51,669 bases of DNA from an uncultured Bacteroidota bacterium (GTDB lineage: Bacteria > Bacteroidota > Bacteroidia > JABEUT01): assembly GCA_903863935.1 (NCBI GenBank), contig CAIPDV010000078.1:1-51669 (forward strand), written 5' to 3'. Position 1 is the stretch's first letter. Each line of letters begins with the position of its first letter. Positions 45,328 through 51,669 of the stretch are shown here, one piece after another. The notes below the pieces were generated by a model. It saw only the letters and a list, made by a program, of their open reading frames with translations. It had not been told where the DNA came from and made no database searches. The translations under genes and the position numbers were made by a program.

Positions 45328-45335
45328 CAAAGATA
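45328..45335 (-). promoter_or_regulatory. TAnnTTTG -7 promoter element
   Basis: Reads TATCTTTG on the minus strand, four bases from the start codon of the BNR propeller gene at 45323. Confidence 0.6.
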
Positions 45336-45384
45336 ATTAAAGTGTATCGTCATTGTGCTGGTTGGCTTAAAGTTACAGATATTA

Positions 45385-45392
45385 TATATTTG
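45385..45392 (+). promoter_or_regulatory. TAnnTTTG -7 promoter element
   Basis: TATATTTG lies four bases before ATG 45397 of a 53-residue membrane protein gene, which would have a leaderless transcript. Confidence 0.55.
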
Positions 45393-45396
45393 TATA

Positions 45397-45558
45397 ATGA
45401 TTGGTGCACCATTTTTTATATCGGCTATCCTAACTTTAATTATTAGTCTTTTCATACCTAAAAGCCCAAAGAGATTAGCAATAATTTGGGGTATTTTCAT
45501 TCTCCTTTCCACCCTGCTATTTATAGTTGTATTTATGCTATTGAGCCATACGTGCTGA
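45397..45558 (+). CDS. 53-residue two-helix membrane protein
   Basis: Starting at ATG 45397 this frame encodes two hydrophobic helices (ISAILTLIISLFI and WGIFILLSTLLFIVVFMLL) joined by a basic turn (PKSPKR), with a short SHTC end. A consensus promoter four bases upstream favours expression from exactly this ATG; the longer frame from 45355 begins upstream of the promoter. No family is recognised. Small two-helix proteins of this shape include transporter subunits, holin-like proteins and type I toxins, but nothing here decides between them. Confidence 0.55.
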   Translation: MIGAPFFISAILTLIISLFIPKSPKRLAIIWGIFILLSTLLFIVVFMLLSHTC

Positions 45559-45682
45559 TTCTCGAACTTAATATTTCTTATTGTCCCTGATAGAATTTAT
45601 CGCTTAATCAGCTTTTACTGTTTGCTCGATTTAGAAGTATTATTTGTTCTTGAAGAAATATTTAGCTGTTTGGTTATTGAAA

Positions 45683-46750
45683 CTATATGTAATTTATATC
45701 TTCAATGTTATCCACATCAACTATTGTAGAATAGGCTTTGTCCGGAATATCAGTTTTCTTATATCTAACTGCATTAAGAATAGTTACAAATCGAAATTTG
45801 TTTTTGTTTTTCAAGGATTCGTAATCATCAAATCCCTGGAAGAATCCAACAAGTGCGTCTCCAATTTTAAGCGTAACTCGTATCGGCGGGGAAATGCGTA
45901 GGTGGATATCAATAAAATCAGTCTTTTCTTTTGTACTTAGTATTTCCATACCACTTTTCCTTGTAGGTGACATAATTACTTTGCTTAAATAATATTTTTT
46001 AAACCAGTTAGGAAGTTTCTCCATGTCAATATTATCCCATTTTTTTTTGCCCTTTTCCCATTTAAAGTGAGCAACTGGCGCAAATTCAGTACCTGAATTA
46101 TCAAAAAAATAAGCCTGATAAGCAACTTGGGCTGCATAGAATAATAGCTCAAGTGATTTATAATAACGTTTTATAATTTTATCCGGTGGTACATCATGCT
46201 TCTTATCTATTACCCTTGATGCAACGTGTAATTTATTAATCTCGGGATCTTCGGTGGCTACAAAATATAAATAGACCTTATATCCTGCTTTGGCAGCCCG
46301 TTTCATTATATCCAATTTCGATTCGTGTGAAAAAACAGTTTCAAAAGAGAATTTTTTCTTCTCATCCAGCAATTTCTCACGTATATAATTTGCAAGTATC
46401 TGAGCCAAATGTTCATCCGATTCTTCAACATTCAAGAGTATTCTGTTCTCCTTGAATTCATAACATCTTTTAAAATCAGCTTCGGTAAACTCATTATTCA
46501 CCAGTCCGGATGCAATTGATACTGCAAAAAAGTCCTTATTCGTTACCCGTAGCTCATATTGGTTAAAAGAGAATTTGTTCGCCCTTAATGCCTGGGCAAT
46601 ATCATCTGCATTTATATAAATGCCGAAATCTATAACTTTTCCATTTTCCTTATGTTTTCTTGCAGCATCAATAATTGTGCTTTTGCCCGAACCATTAGGT
46701 CCTGCGAAAACCCGCATGCGTAAATGATCGGAAGAATTAATCGAGGTCAA
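45683..46750 (-). CDS. Zeta-toxin-like P-loop kinase with C-terminal extension
   Basis: A 355-residue P-loop protein. Walker A is GPNGSGKST (17-25), followed by INADDIAQAL (Asp49, Asp50) and FSFETVFSHESKLDIMKRA. The zeta-family tail SRVIDKKHDVPPDKIIKRYYKSLELLFYA...FFDNSGTEF follows. Zeta toxins phosphorylate UDP-N-acetylglucosamine or other nucleotide-like substrates, which blocks cell-wall synthesis. The last ~110 residues (from about 245) are an extra, strand-rich domain not found in short zeta toxins. The gene begins within the last 14 bases of an 80-residue partner gene, typical of coupled toxin-antitoxin pairs. Confidence 0.85.
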   Translation of the reverse strand: MTSINSSDHLRMRVFAGPNGSGKSTIIDAARKHKENGKVIDFGIYINADDIAQALRANKFSFNQYELRVTNKDFFAVSIASGLVNNEFTEADFKRCYEFKENRILLNVEESDEHLAQILANYIREKLLDEKKKFSFETVFSHESKLDIMKRAAKAGYKVYLYFVATEDPEINKLHVASRVIDKKHDVPPDKIIKRYYKSLELLFYAAQVAYQAYFFDNSGTEFAPVAHFKWEKGKKKWDNIDMEKLPNWFKKYYLSKVIMSPTRKSGMEILSTKEKTDFIDIHLRISPPIRVTLKIGDALVGFFQGFDDYESLKNKNKFRFVTILNAVRYKKTDIPDKAYSTIVDVDNIEDINYI

Positions 46751-46979
46751 GCTCCGCTTCTATTTTTTTTACTTCCTTTAATTGCTTTACATTACCCTCT
46801 TTATCCACGTCAATAATCCATCCATCTTTATAAATTATGGTATGGCCCATATTTTTAAGTGTCTTTCTGGCTGCCCTGCGAATGGCAGGTGTCGCTGCCC
46901 TTATCAAACCACGCTTTGTTAAGTATGCTTTTTTTGACTTAGGCCTTTTCGCAGTTTTTTTGCCTGTTCTCTTTTCCAT
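46737..46979 (-). CDS. Small basic protein, putative antitoxin of the zeta-like toxin
   Basis: An 80-residue protein with a Lys/Arg-rich N-terminus (KRTGKKTAKRPKSKKAY). A helical stretch (IRAATPAIRRAARKTLKNMG), a beta-hairpin-like segment (TIIYKDGWIIDVDKEGNV) and an acidic end (KKIEAELDLD) follow. It precedes the zeta-like toxin on the same strand and overlaps it by 14 bases, so translation is probably coupled. That position and size are those of an antitoxin, but the sequence does not resemble known epsilon antitoxins; the role is inferred from context. A promoter octamer lies four bases before its start. Confidence 0.7.
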   Translation of the reverse strand: MEKRTGKKTAKRPKSKKAYLTKRGLIRAATPAIRRAARKTLKNMGHTIIYKDGWIIDVDKEGNVKQLKEVKKIEAELDLD

Positions 46980-46983
46980 ACCA

Positions 46984-46991
46984 CAAAGTTA
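46984..46991 (-). promoter_or_regulatory. TAnnTTTG -7 promoter element of the toxin-antitoxin pair
   Basis: Reads TAACTTTG on the minus strand, four bases from the start codon at 46979; predicts a leaderless bicistronic mRNA. Confidence 0.55.
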
Positions 46992-47165
46992 AGAAACTTG
47001 TTTTAATAAAACTCATTTTTAGCACTATTAAATCAGCATACAGGTGCACAACATATCCTTTAAATTATACGGTAAGGATCTTGTTCTTCCCCCCAAAACA
47101 GGCAATGTTCAAAACTATTCCGTCCTCCGGTCAATGACTTTTTTCAAATACGCTTTTTCATGAAT

Positions 47166-47173
47166 TAATTTTG
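47166..47173 (+). promoter_or_regulatory. TAnnTTTG -7 promoter element
   Basis: TAATTTTG upstream of the long leader of the DUF5681 gene. If used, the mRNA would have a leader of about 200 bases, unusually long for this window. Confidence 0.4.
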
Positions 47174-47249
47174 CGGTATGAAAAAGAACGTGAATTTAAT
47201 ACTTCAAAAAAAACTATTTATTTTCCAGTATAAATCTGCACTTTTTAAT

Positions 47250-47270
47250 TTCCCTGTATTTAACAGGGAA
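47250..47270. terminator. Inverted repeat TTCCCTG/CAGGGAA, possible attenuator
   Basis: TTCCCTG (47250-47256) and CAGGGAA (47264-47270) pair perfectly around a seven-base loop and are followed by TCAATTTTT. It could act as a terminator or attenuator in the leader of the DUF5681 gene, or be two head-to-head copies of the TTCCCTG box. Confidence 0.4.
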
Positions 47271-47380
47271 TCAATTTTTCAAAACACTCAATATCAAGAC
47301 AATACAAATTTCATCATTTCATTATGTTCCCTGATAAATGCCTGTTATCTCTCAGTAATAACTTCTGTTAATCCCTGTTA
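47250..47380. repeat. Cluster of four TTCCCTGtTA boxes
   Basis: Copies at 47250-47259 (TTCCCTGTAT), 47261-47270 (minus strand, TTCCCTGTTA), 47327-47336 (TTCCCTGATA) and 47371-47380 (ATCCCTGTTA). The last ends four bases before the DUF5681 start codon. Short repeats in mixed orientation suggest sites for a DNA-binding protein. Confidence 0.6.
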
Positions 47381-47384
47381 ATTT

Positions 47385-47690
47385 ATGCAATACAAAAAAG
47401 GACAAAGTGGAAACCCAACCGGAAGGCCCAAAGGAGCCACCAGCAAAATAAGCGCAGAACAACGCGATTACTTGCGCAACTACATACTTACTAACCGCAA
47501 AAAATTTGAAAAGGAACTGGAAAACATGAAGGGTAAAAATTATGTTCAAATGTATCTTACCCTTATGCAATACATTCTTCCCAAACCTGCCACAGCCGAA
47601 CTGAAAGAAGTTCCGAAACTGGAAGAATTTATTGCCATGACCATAGAAGAAAGGCAGAATACTATTGAAGAAATAAGGGCTACCCTATAA
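47385..47690 (+). CDS. DUF5681 domain protein
   Basis: A 101-residue protein opening with YKKGQSGNPTGRPKGATSKI, the signature of the DUF5681 family, then a helical region (AEQRDYLRNYILTNRKKFEKEL) and an acidic C-terminus. Similar N-termini are found in phage-related and mobile-element proteins, but no neighbour here is clearly viral. Function unknown. The next gene starts ten bases after its stop, so they probably form an operon. Confidence 0.8.
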   Translation: MQYKKGQSGNPTGRPKGATSKISAEQRDYLRNYILTNRKKFEKELENMKGKNYVQMYLTLMQYILPKPATAELKEVPKLEEFIAMTIEERQNTIEEIRATL

Positions 47691-47700
47691 TTTTACCACT

Positions 47701-48045
47701 ATGAAAAAAACGAAGATAAAACCGACGGAGGAGGAACTGGTTAAGCAACTGCTGAAGACAGGTATAAAAGCAAAATATCCGAAAGGAAGTTTTATTGCAT
47801 TTACTGCACCGGACAGCATTAAGGGCCAAAAAACAACCACGGTATCCTGCGCCTGGTATAACAAGGTGGGTGATGGCTTCAGCAATAAAGATATTGTTTC
47901 GAGACCGCCCGAATGGCAAAACATACCGTATGAAAGAGCACTTGAAATTGCCGACCTGTTCGACGATTCCATACTAACAGGATTTGTATACCCGGTCCGG
48001 GAAGATGGGAATTATCCTGAGGGTTTTGAGGTTGCTAAAGCCTGA
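47701..48045 (+). CDS. Conserved-looking hypothetical protein
   Basis: A 114-residue soluble protein. It begins with a Lys/Glu-rich helix (KPTEEELVKQLLKTGIKAKY), has a strand-rich middle (GSFIAFTAPDSIKGQKTTTV) and an EWQNIPYERALEIADLFDDS stretch. I do not recognise a family. It starts ten bases downstream of the DUF5681 gene and is convergent with a small minus-strand gene. Its regular ATG start and normal composition support it as a real gene. Confidence 0.65.
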   Translation: MKKTKIKPTEEELVKQLLKTGIKAKYPKGSFIAFTAPDSIKGQKTTTVSCAWYNKVGDGFSNKDIVSRPPEWQNIPYERALEIADLFDDSILTGFVYPVREDGNYPEGFEVAKA

Positions 48046-48070
48046 AAAAGTTGTTTCAGAGAAACAACTA

Positions 48071-48274
48071 CTACCTCATTTTTGACTTCTTGCTCGGCCT
48101 TGCCGATTTACCTCTTTTAAGAAGTTTTTCCTGAATTGCTTCTGCACTCTTAATGTATTCCTCGCGATACGGGTTTCCGAACCTTGGGGCAGCAACAGGT
48201 TGAATTACCTTAGCAACAGGTGGTTTACTGTTTTCAGCAGCCAATGCATCTAATTGTTCTTTGAGTGTGCTCAT
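48071..48274 (-). CDS. Small basic hypothetical protein
   Basis: A 67-residue protein with an N-terminal helix (STLKEQLDALAAENS), a Pro/Ala/Val-rich middle, the stretch RFGNPYREEYIKSAEAIQEK, and a very basic tail (KRGKSARPSKKSKMR). The family is unknown. A consensus promoter at 48297-48304 supports it. Basic tails of this kind often contact nucleic acid, but that is a guess. Confidence 0.6.
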   Translation of the reverse strand: MSTLKEQLDALAAENSKPPVAKVIQPVAAPRFGNPYREEYIKSAEAIQEKLLKRGKSARPSKKSKMR

Positions 48275-48296
48275 TTATTTGTTGTGATATTAGATG

Positions 48297-48304
48297 CAAA
48301 GATA
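48297..48304 (-). promoter_or_regulatory. TAnnTTTG -7 promoter element
   Basis: Reads TATCTTTG on the minus strand, 22 bases before the start codon at 48274. Confidence 0.6.
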
Positions 48305-48394
48305 CTCCAAATATATGGAGGAACGGGATTTAATAATTGGAATCTTCCTTTATATGCCCTCTATTATATCAGGAATCTATCAGGAAAAGAATTG

Positions 48395-48402
48395 TAAGTT
48401 TG
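48395..48402 (+). promoter_or_regulatory. TAnnTTTG -7 promoter element of the sensor kinase gene
   Basis: TAAGTTTG lies 27 bases before the ATG at 48430. Confidence 0.5.
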
Positions 48403-48429
48403 TAATAGCAACCTTTTTACAGGCTTTCG

Positions 48430-51400
48430 ATGCGGAGATTGATGATGAGGAATCTGTTTTACAGCGCGGTATTCAGCACTGTGCTGGTAGCCTGCCACAG
48501 GCATGAAAATGATTCCGTTGCCACACAGGAGACGCCCCGGGTAATACATGCCACCGGTTTCACTAAGCCTAAAGATAGTATTAGGCCTCCGCTGGTGCGT
48601 TCGGTTGACACATTACCTAAGCCGGCCACTATTCTTATCCCCGAAGGGCAGCAGCTACCTAACGCTCCCCTGTCGAATGGCTTTACAGGCCTTGTGCCAC
48701 CGCTTACGGAAGCCTACGATTTTTCTGCCAACATTCAACTTTATGGCACCGATCAGGGGCTGGCACTCGATGCCATTTTTTGTTCCTGCTGCGATCATTC
48801 CGGTAATCTGTGGTTTGGCACCGATGGAGCAGGTATAAGCAAGTATAACGGCAAATCGTTCACCAATTACTCCATTACGCAAGGCTTACTTTACAACAGC
48901 ATTGGCAGCATTACAGAAGACAAACAGGGTAACATTTGGATTGGAACGTACGGAGGGGGTGTAAACAAATTCGATGGCAGCACCTTTACAAAATATACCA
49001 AAGAAAACGGACTGAAAGATAATACGGTTCGGGGCCTTTATGCCGACAGCAAAGGCAATATGTGGTTTGGCACCTATGCAGGTGTTACCAGGTTCGACGG
49101 GAAAACATTCACCACTTACTCTACTAAGGATGGCCTTTCAAATAATATAGTACTAAGTATTTTAGAAGATAAGACCGGTAACATGTGGTTCGGCACCTTT
49201 GGAGGCGGGGTTTGTAAGTTCGATGGGAAATCGTTCACCGCATATACCACCAAAGAAGGGCTGGTAAACAATAGGGTGCGCGCCATCCTGCAAGACAGAA
49301 AAGGAAATATTTGGTTTGGAACCCTGGGCGGAGGTGCAAGCCGGTATGATGGTAAAACATTCAGCAGCTTTACAACCGAACGCGGACTTGCAGGGAATGA
49401 CATCCGGTGTATTATTCAGGATAAAAGCGGTACTATTTGGTTTGGAACAGGAACCGGGGGCGTAAGTAAATATGACCCTTCTGCCGATACCGGAATTGGA
49501 GCCAAATGCTTTACCACTATTTCGACTTCGGAAGGTTTGTCGACAAACCAGGTTATGTCGATCGTGGAAGACCAGACAGGCAATTTGTGGTTTAGTACCT
49601 ATGGTGGCGGTGTTTGCCGCTACGATGGGGAAGCTATCATTTCGGTTACCAATGCCGGAGAGCTTTCGCACAAAACAGTACGCACCATTTTACAGGACAA
49701 ATCGGGGAATTACTGGTTTGGCACCGAAGGCGGAGGTGTTAGCAAATACGACGGAAATGTATATACCAATTACACAACCGCACAGGGCTTATGCGATAAT
49801 AATTTGCGGAGCATATTGCAGGACCGGGACGGGAACTTATGGTTCGGAACGGAAGCAGGAGGGGTGAGCATATTCAATGGAAAAACTTTTACTAACTATT
49901 CATATAAGCAGGGGTTGCCCAGCAATTCGGTTTATTCTATCCTGCAGGACAAAGCCGGGAATTTGTGGTTTGGAACCAATGGCGGCGGGGCTTGTAAATT
50001 CGACCATACCGCATTTACCACATACACCATGGCTCAGGGCCTGCCGGATAACAGCATTGATTGCATAATGCAGGACCATAGCGGAAATATTTGGTTTGGC
50101 ACCGACATGGGCGGGGTTAGCAAATTTGACGGGCATACTTTTTTGAATTATGATACAACACAGGGACTTCCCAACAATGGCATCTTGTCGATATTGGAAG
50201 ATTCTACCGGGATCTTCTGGTTTGCCACCAATGGCGGCGGCATAAGCCGTTTCGACGGGAAATCATTTTTAACTTACACTACGATGAATGGTCTGTCGGA
50301 CAATAATGTAATACAGATCAAACTAACAAAGGAACATTTTATAGGTATTGGTACAGATGCAGGGATAACCTTGCTTACCGGCTTCAACCGCAATTCTTCA
50401 AAGGATAGCAGCACCAAAGCATTGGCACCCATAAACAAACTAAGCAACGAAGAACTGAAAAATTACCAGCCCGTGTTTGAAGTGTATAATTCAAAAACAG
50501 GGTATCCGATCAAGGATGTGAACTTTTCGCAAAACTCAATGTTCCCAGATAAAAATGGCATACTTTGGATAGGCACAGGGAGTGAAAAGAACAGCTTGTT
50601 AAGGTTTAATTATGCAGCCCTGAATAAAAACAGGAATCCGCTTACATTGGCAGTTCAGGGTATAAAAATAGATAATGAAAACATTAGCTGGAACGATTTG
50701 AAAAATGAAAAAAATAATGACCCTAAATTGGCAAATGCCGCTATAGTGGAGGAGTACACAACCTTCGGCAAAGCCATGACCGAAGGCCAAAAAGCGGAAA
50801 TGAAAAAGAAATTCAACGAAGTGAGTTTCGATAGTATTGACCGTTATTACCCCGTTCCGCAGAACCTTTCCATACCACATAACCACAACAATATTACTAT
50901 TGATTATGCCGCCATTGAGCCAGCCAAACCGTTTATGGTGCACTATCAATACCGCCTGGCGGGATATGACCGAGACTGGAGTCCGCTTACCACGAAAACA
51001 TCAGCCACATTCGGTAATATGTTCGAAGGGACTTATGTTTTCGAATTGAAAGCCCAGAGCCCATTTGGAGTATGGTCTGCCCCTATTAGCTATACATTTA
51101 AAGTGCTTCCGCCCTGGTACAGGACCTGGTGGGCTTACACACTCTATGCATTGCTTTTTATTACCGGGTTAATTCTTATTATCCGGTGGCGGACCGCATC
51201 GCTGCGCGAACGTCAGAAACAACTGGAGAAAACCATCACCGAAAGGGAAAAAATTACCAATGACCTTGTGCAGCGAAATAAAGATCTGGAACAGTTCGCC
51301 TTTATTGTATCGCATAATTTAAGGGCTCCTGTAGCCAATGTTATAGCACTTTCACAAGAGTTCAACAATCCGGAGATTCCCGAAGAGGACCGTATGGAAA

Positions 51401-51669
51401 TGTTGGGTGGACTGGCCAGTGTTGTGAACAGGCTTGACGAAGTGGTAATGGATATGAATGAAGTACTCTACATTAAACGACAAATTAACGAACAAAAAGA
51501 AAATGTGGATCTTCCGAAATTATTAGATGATATACGGTCTCAGCTTAAAGACGTTATTAAAGACGTGCATGTGGAAATAAAGACGAATTTTAAAGAAACA
51601 GATACAATATATACCATCAAAAGTTATATTTACAGTATATTTTACAATTTAATCTCAAACGCCATAAAG
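48430..51669 (+). CDS. Propeller-type sensor histidine kinase, 3' end beyond window
   Basis: Membrane sensor kinase; 1080 codons are visible and the frame is open at the edge. The N-terminus is a lipobox-like signal (LVAC, Cys22). From about residue 100 there are about 14 blades of two-component-regulator propeller repeats (such as GNLWFGTEAGG then FNGKTFTNYS), two seven-bladed propellers as in HTCS-type sensors. A Y_Y_Y domain (about 818-898), a transmembrane helix (about 900-920), a coiled coil (LEKTITEREKITNDLVQRN) and a HisKA domain with phospho-acceptor His962 in SHNLRAP follow. The visible end FYNLISNAIK is the ATPase N box. The ATG at 48430 is preferred; ATGs at 48442 and 48445 are alternatives. 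Confidence 0.9.
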   Translation, partial: MRRLMMRNLFYSAVFSTVLVACHRHENDSVATQETPRVIHATGFTKPKDSIRPPLVRSVDTLPKPATILIPEGQQLPNAPLSNGFTGLVPPLTEAYDFSANIQLYGTDQGLALDAIFCSCCDHSGNLWFGTDGAGISKYNGKSFTNYSITQGLLYNSIGSITEDKQGNIWIGTYGGGVNKFDGSTFTKYTKENGLKDNTVRGLYADSKGNMWFGTYAGVTRFDGKTFTTYSTKDGLSNNIVLSILEDKTGNMWFGTFGGGVCKFDGKSFTAYTTKEGLVNNRVRAILQDRKGNIWFGTLGGGASRYDGKTFSSFTTERGLAGNDIRCIIQDKSGTIWFGTGTGGVSKYDPSADTGIGAKCFTTISTSEGLSTNQVMSIVEDQTGNLWFSTYGGGVCRYDGEAIISVTNAGELSHKTVRTILQDKSGNYWFGTEGGGVSKYDGNVYTNYTTAQGLCDNNLRSILQDRDGNLWFGTEAGGVSIFNGKTFTNYSYKQGLPSNSVYSILQDKAGNLWFGTNGGGACKFDHTAFTTYTMAQGLPDNSIDCIMQDHSGNIWFGTDMGGVSKFDGHTFLNYDTTQGLPNNGILSILEDSTGIFWFATNGGGISRFDGKSFLTYTTMNGLSDNNVIQIKLTKEHFIGIGTDAGITLLTGFNRNSSKDSSTKALAPINKLSNEELKNYQPVFEVYNSKTGYPIKDVNFSQNSMFPDKNGILWIGTGSEKNSLLRFNYAALNKNRNPLTLAVQGIKIDNENISWNDLKNEKNNDPKLANAAIVEEYTTFGKAMTEGQKAEMKKKFNEVSFDSIDRYYPVPQNLSIPHNHNNITIDYAAIEPAKPFMVHYQYRLAGYDRDWSPLTTKTSATFGNMFEGTYVFELKAQSPFGVWSAPISYTFKVLPPWYRTWWAYTLYALLFITGLILIIRWRTASLRERQKQLEKTITEREKITNDLVQRNKDLEQFAFIVSHNLRAPVANVIALSQEFNNPEIPEEDRMEMLGGLASVVNRLDEVVMDMNEVLYIKRQINEQKENVDLPKLLDDIRSQLKDVIKDVHVEIKTNFKETDTIYTIKSYIYSIFYNLISNAIK

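Larger units (their letters stand above)
46992..47384 (+). other. Long leader/intergenic region before the DUF5681 gene
   Basis: About 390 AT-rich bases. A TAnnTTTG element (TAATTTTG, 47166-47173) marks a possible start of transcription. The region then contains four copies of a TTCCCTGtTA box and an inverted repeat. A 67-codon frame at 47178 looks unconvincing because of its odd composition and the hairpin inside it. The likely reading is a long untranslated leader or a regulatory region. Confidence 0.45.

Noticed and set aside
45324-45512. A 62-codon minus-strand frame opposite the 53-residue membrane protein
   Set aside because: It overlaps the promoter and start of the BNR propeller gene and the plus-strand promoter/ATG pair, and has no recognisable features.
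47178-47381. A 67-codon frame starting MKKNVNLILQKK just after a promoter octamer
   Set aside because: It contains a perfect hairpin and repeated TTCCCTG boxes, has a low-complexity AT-driven composition and no recognisable domain. A leader or regulatory region explains it better, though a small peptide is not excluded.
48700-50350. Repetitive stretch that could be an inserted repeat element
   Set aside because: The repetition is the protein-level propeller blades (WFGT...GGVxKxDG) of the sensor kinase in one uninterrupted frame.

Overview
The window looks like a chromosomal segment from a member of the Bacteroidota, probably an environmental lineage related to Chitinophagales, Sphingobacteriales or Flavobacteriales; I cannot place it more finely. 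Three things point there. Secreted proteins carry both kinds of type IX secretion (T9SS) C-terminal sorting domain. Many genes are preceded by the Bacteroidota -7 promoter element TAnnTTTG, often only 5-40 bases before the start codon. The gene content (lpxK, divergent ribD/prmC, many small lipoproteins, NHL, PD40 and MORN proteins) is typical of a Gram-negative Bacteroidota genome.

Layout. 0.1-8.4 kb: a TPR lipoprotein, an M28 peptidase, a small membrane protein, an RCC1-repeat protein with a T9SS type A tail, rsmI, a MORN-repeat protein, asd and a probable outer-membrane protein. 8.4-14.4 kb is a housekeeping block: ribD, prmC, ligA, lpxK, then a GH16 glucanase. 14.5-18.0 kb: a large membrane protein, an exported protein of unknown function, a DUF6496 protein and a small lipoprotein. 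18.0-25.4 kb: a YbiT-type ABC-F ATPase; a large secreted NHL-repeat/Ig-like protein with a T9SS type B tail, flanked by an exact 44-bp direct repeat; an Apea-like HEPN protein divergent from a VapBC-like PIN toxin pair; an FMN reductase; and a small membrane protein. 25.5-32.0 kb: an RRM RNA-binding protein, a lipoprotein, a TPR-PD40-NHL gene split by one in-frame TAA, and a P-type ATPase.

32.0-38.4 kb: a FrnE-like DsbA protein, two head-to-head methyltransferases, a TIGR03862-like flavoprotein, an NTF2-like protein, and a two-gene unit of an SPFH/GYF protein and a Tim44-like zinc-ribbon membrane protein. 38.4-45.3 kb: a MarR/MFS exporter/isochorismatase-like operon, a stand-alone SecD-P1-like exported protein, a CAP-domain protein, a MauE-thioredoxin fusion, a lipoprotein and a BNR-type beta-propeller protein. 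45.3-48.3 kb is a run of small accessory genes: a 53-aa membrane peptide, a zeta-toxin-like kinase with a putative antitoxin, a DUF5681 protein and two unknowns. 48.4 kb to the window end: the first 1080 codons of a large propeller/Y_Y_Y sensor histidine kinase that runs off the edge.

The observations most worth a second look are: the 44-bp direct repeat that duplicates the promoter and first codons of the ABC-F gene on either side of a one-gene cassette; the nonsense codon splitting the TPR-PD40-NHL gene; the ABC-F protein in which the motifs of one composite ATP site are lost and those of the other kept; the SecD-P1-like protein without a SecD membrane domain; and the paired toxin/HEPN modules. 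I saw no tRNA, rRNA, CRISPR array or insertion-sequence transposase. All homology statements come from recognising motifs and families by eye; no search was run.
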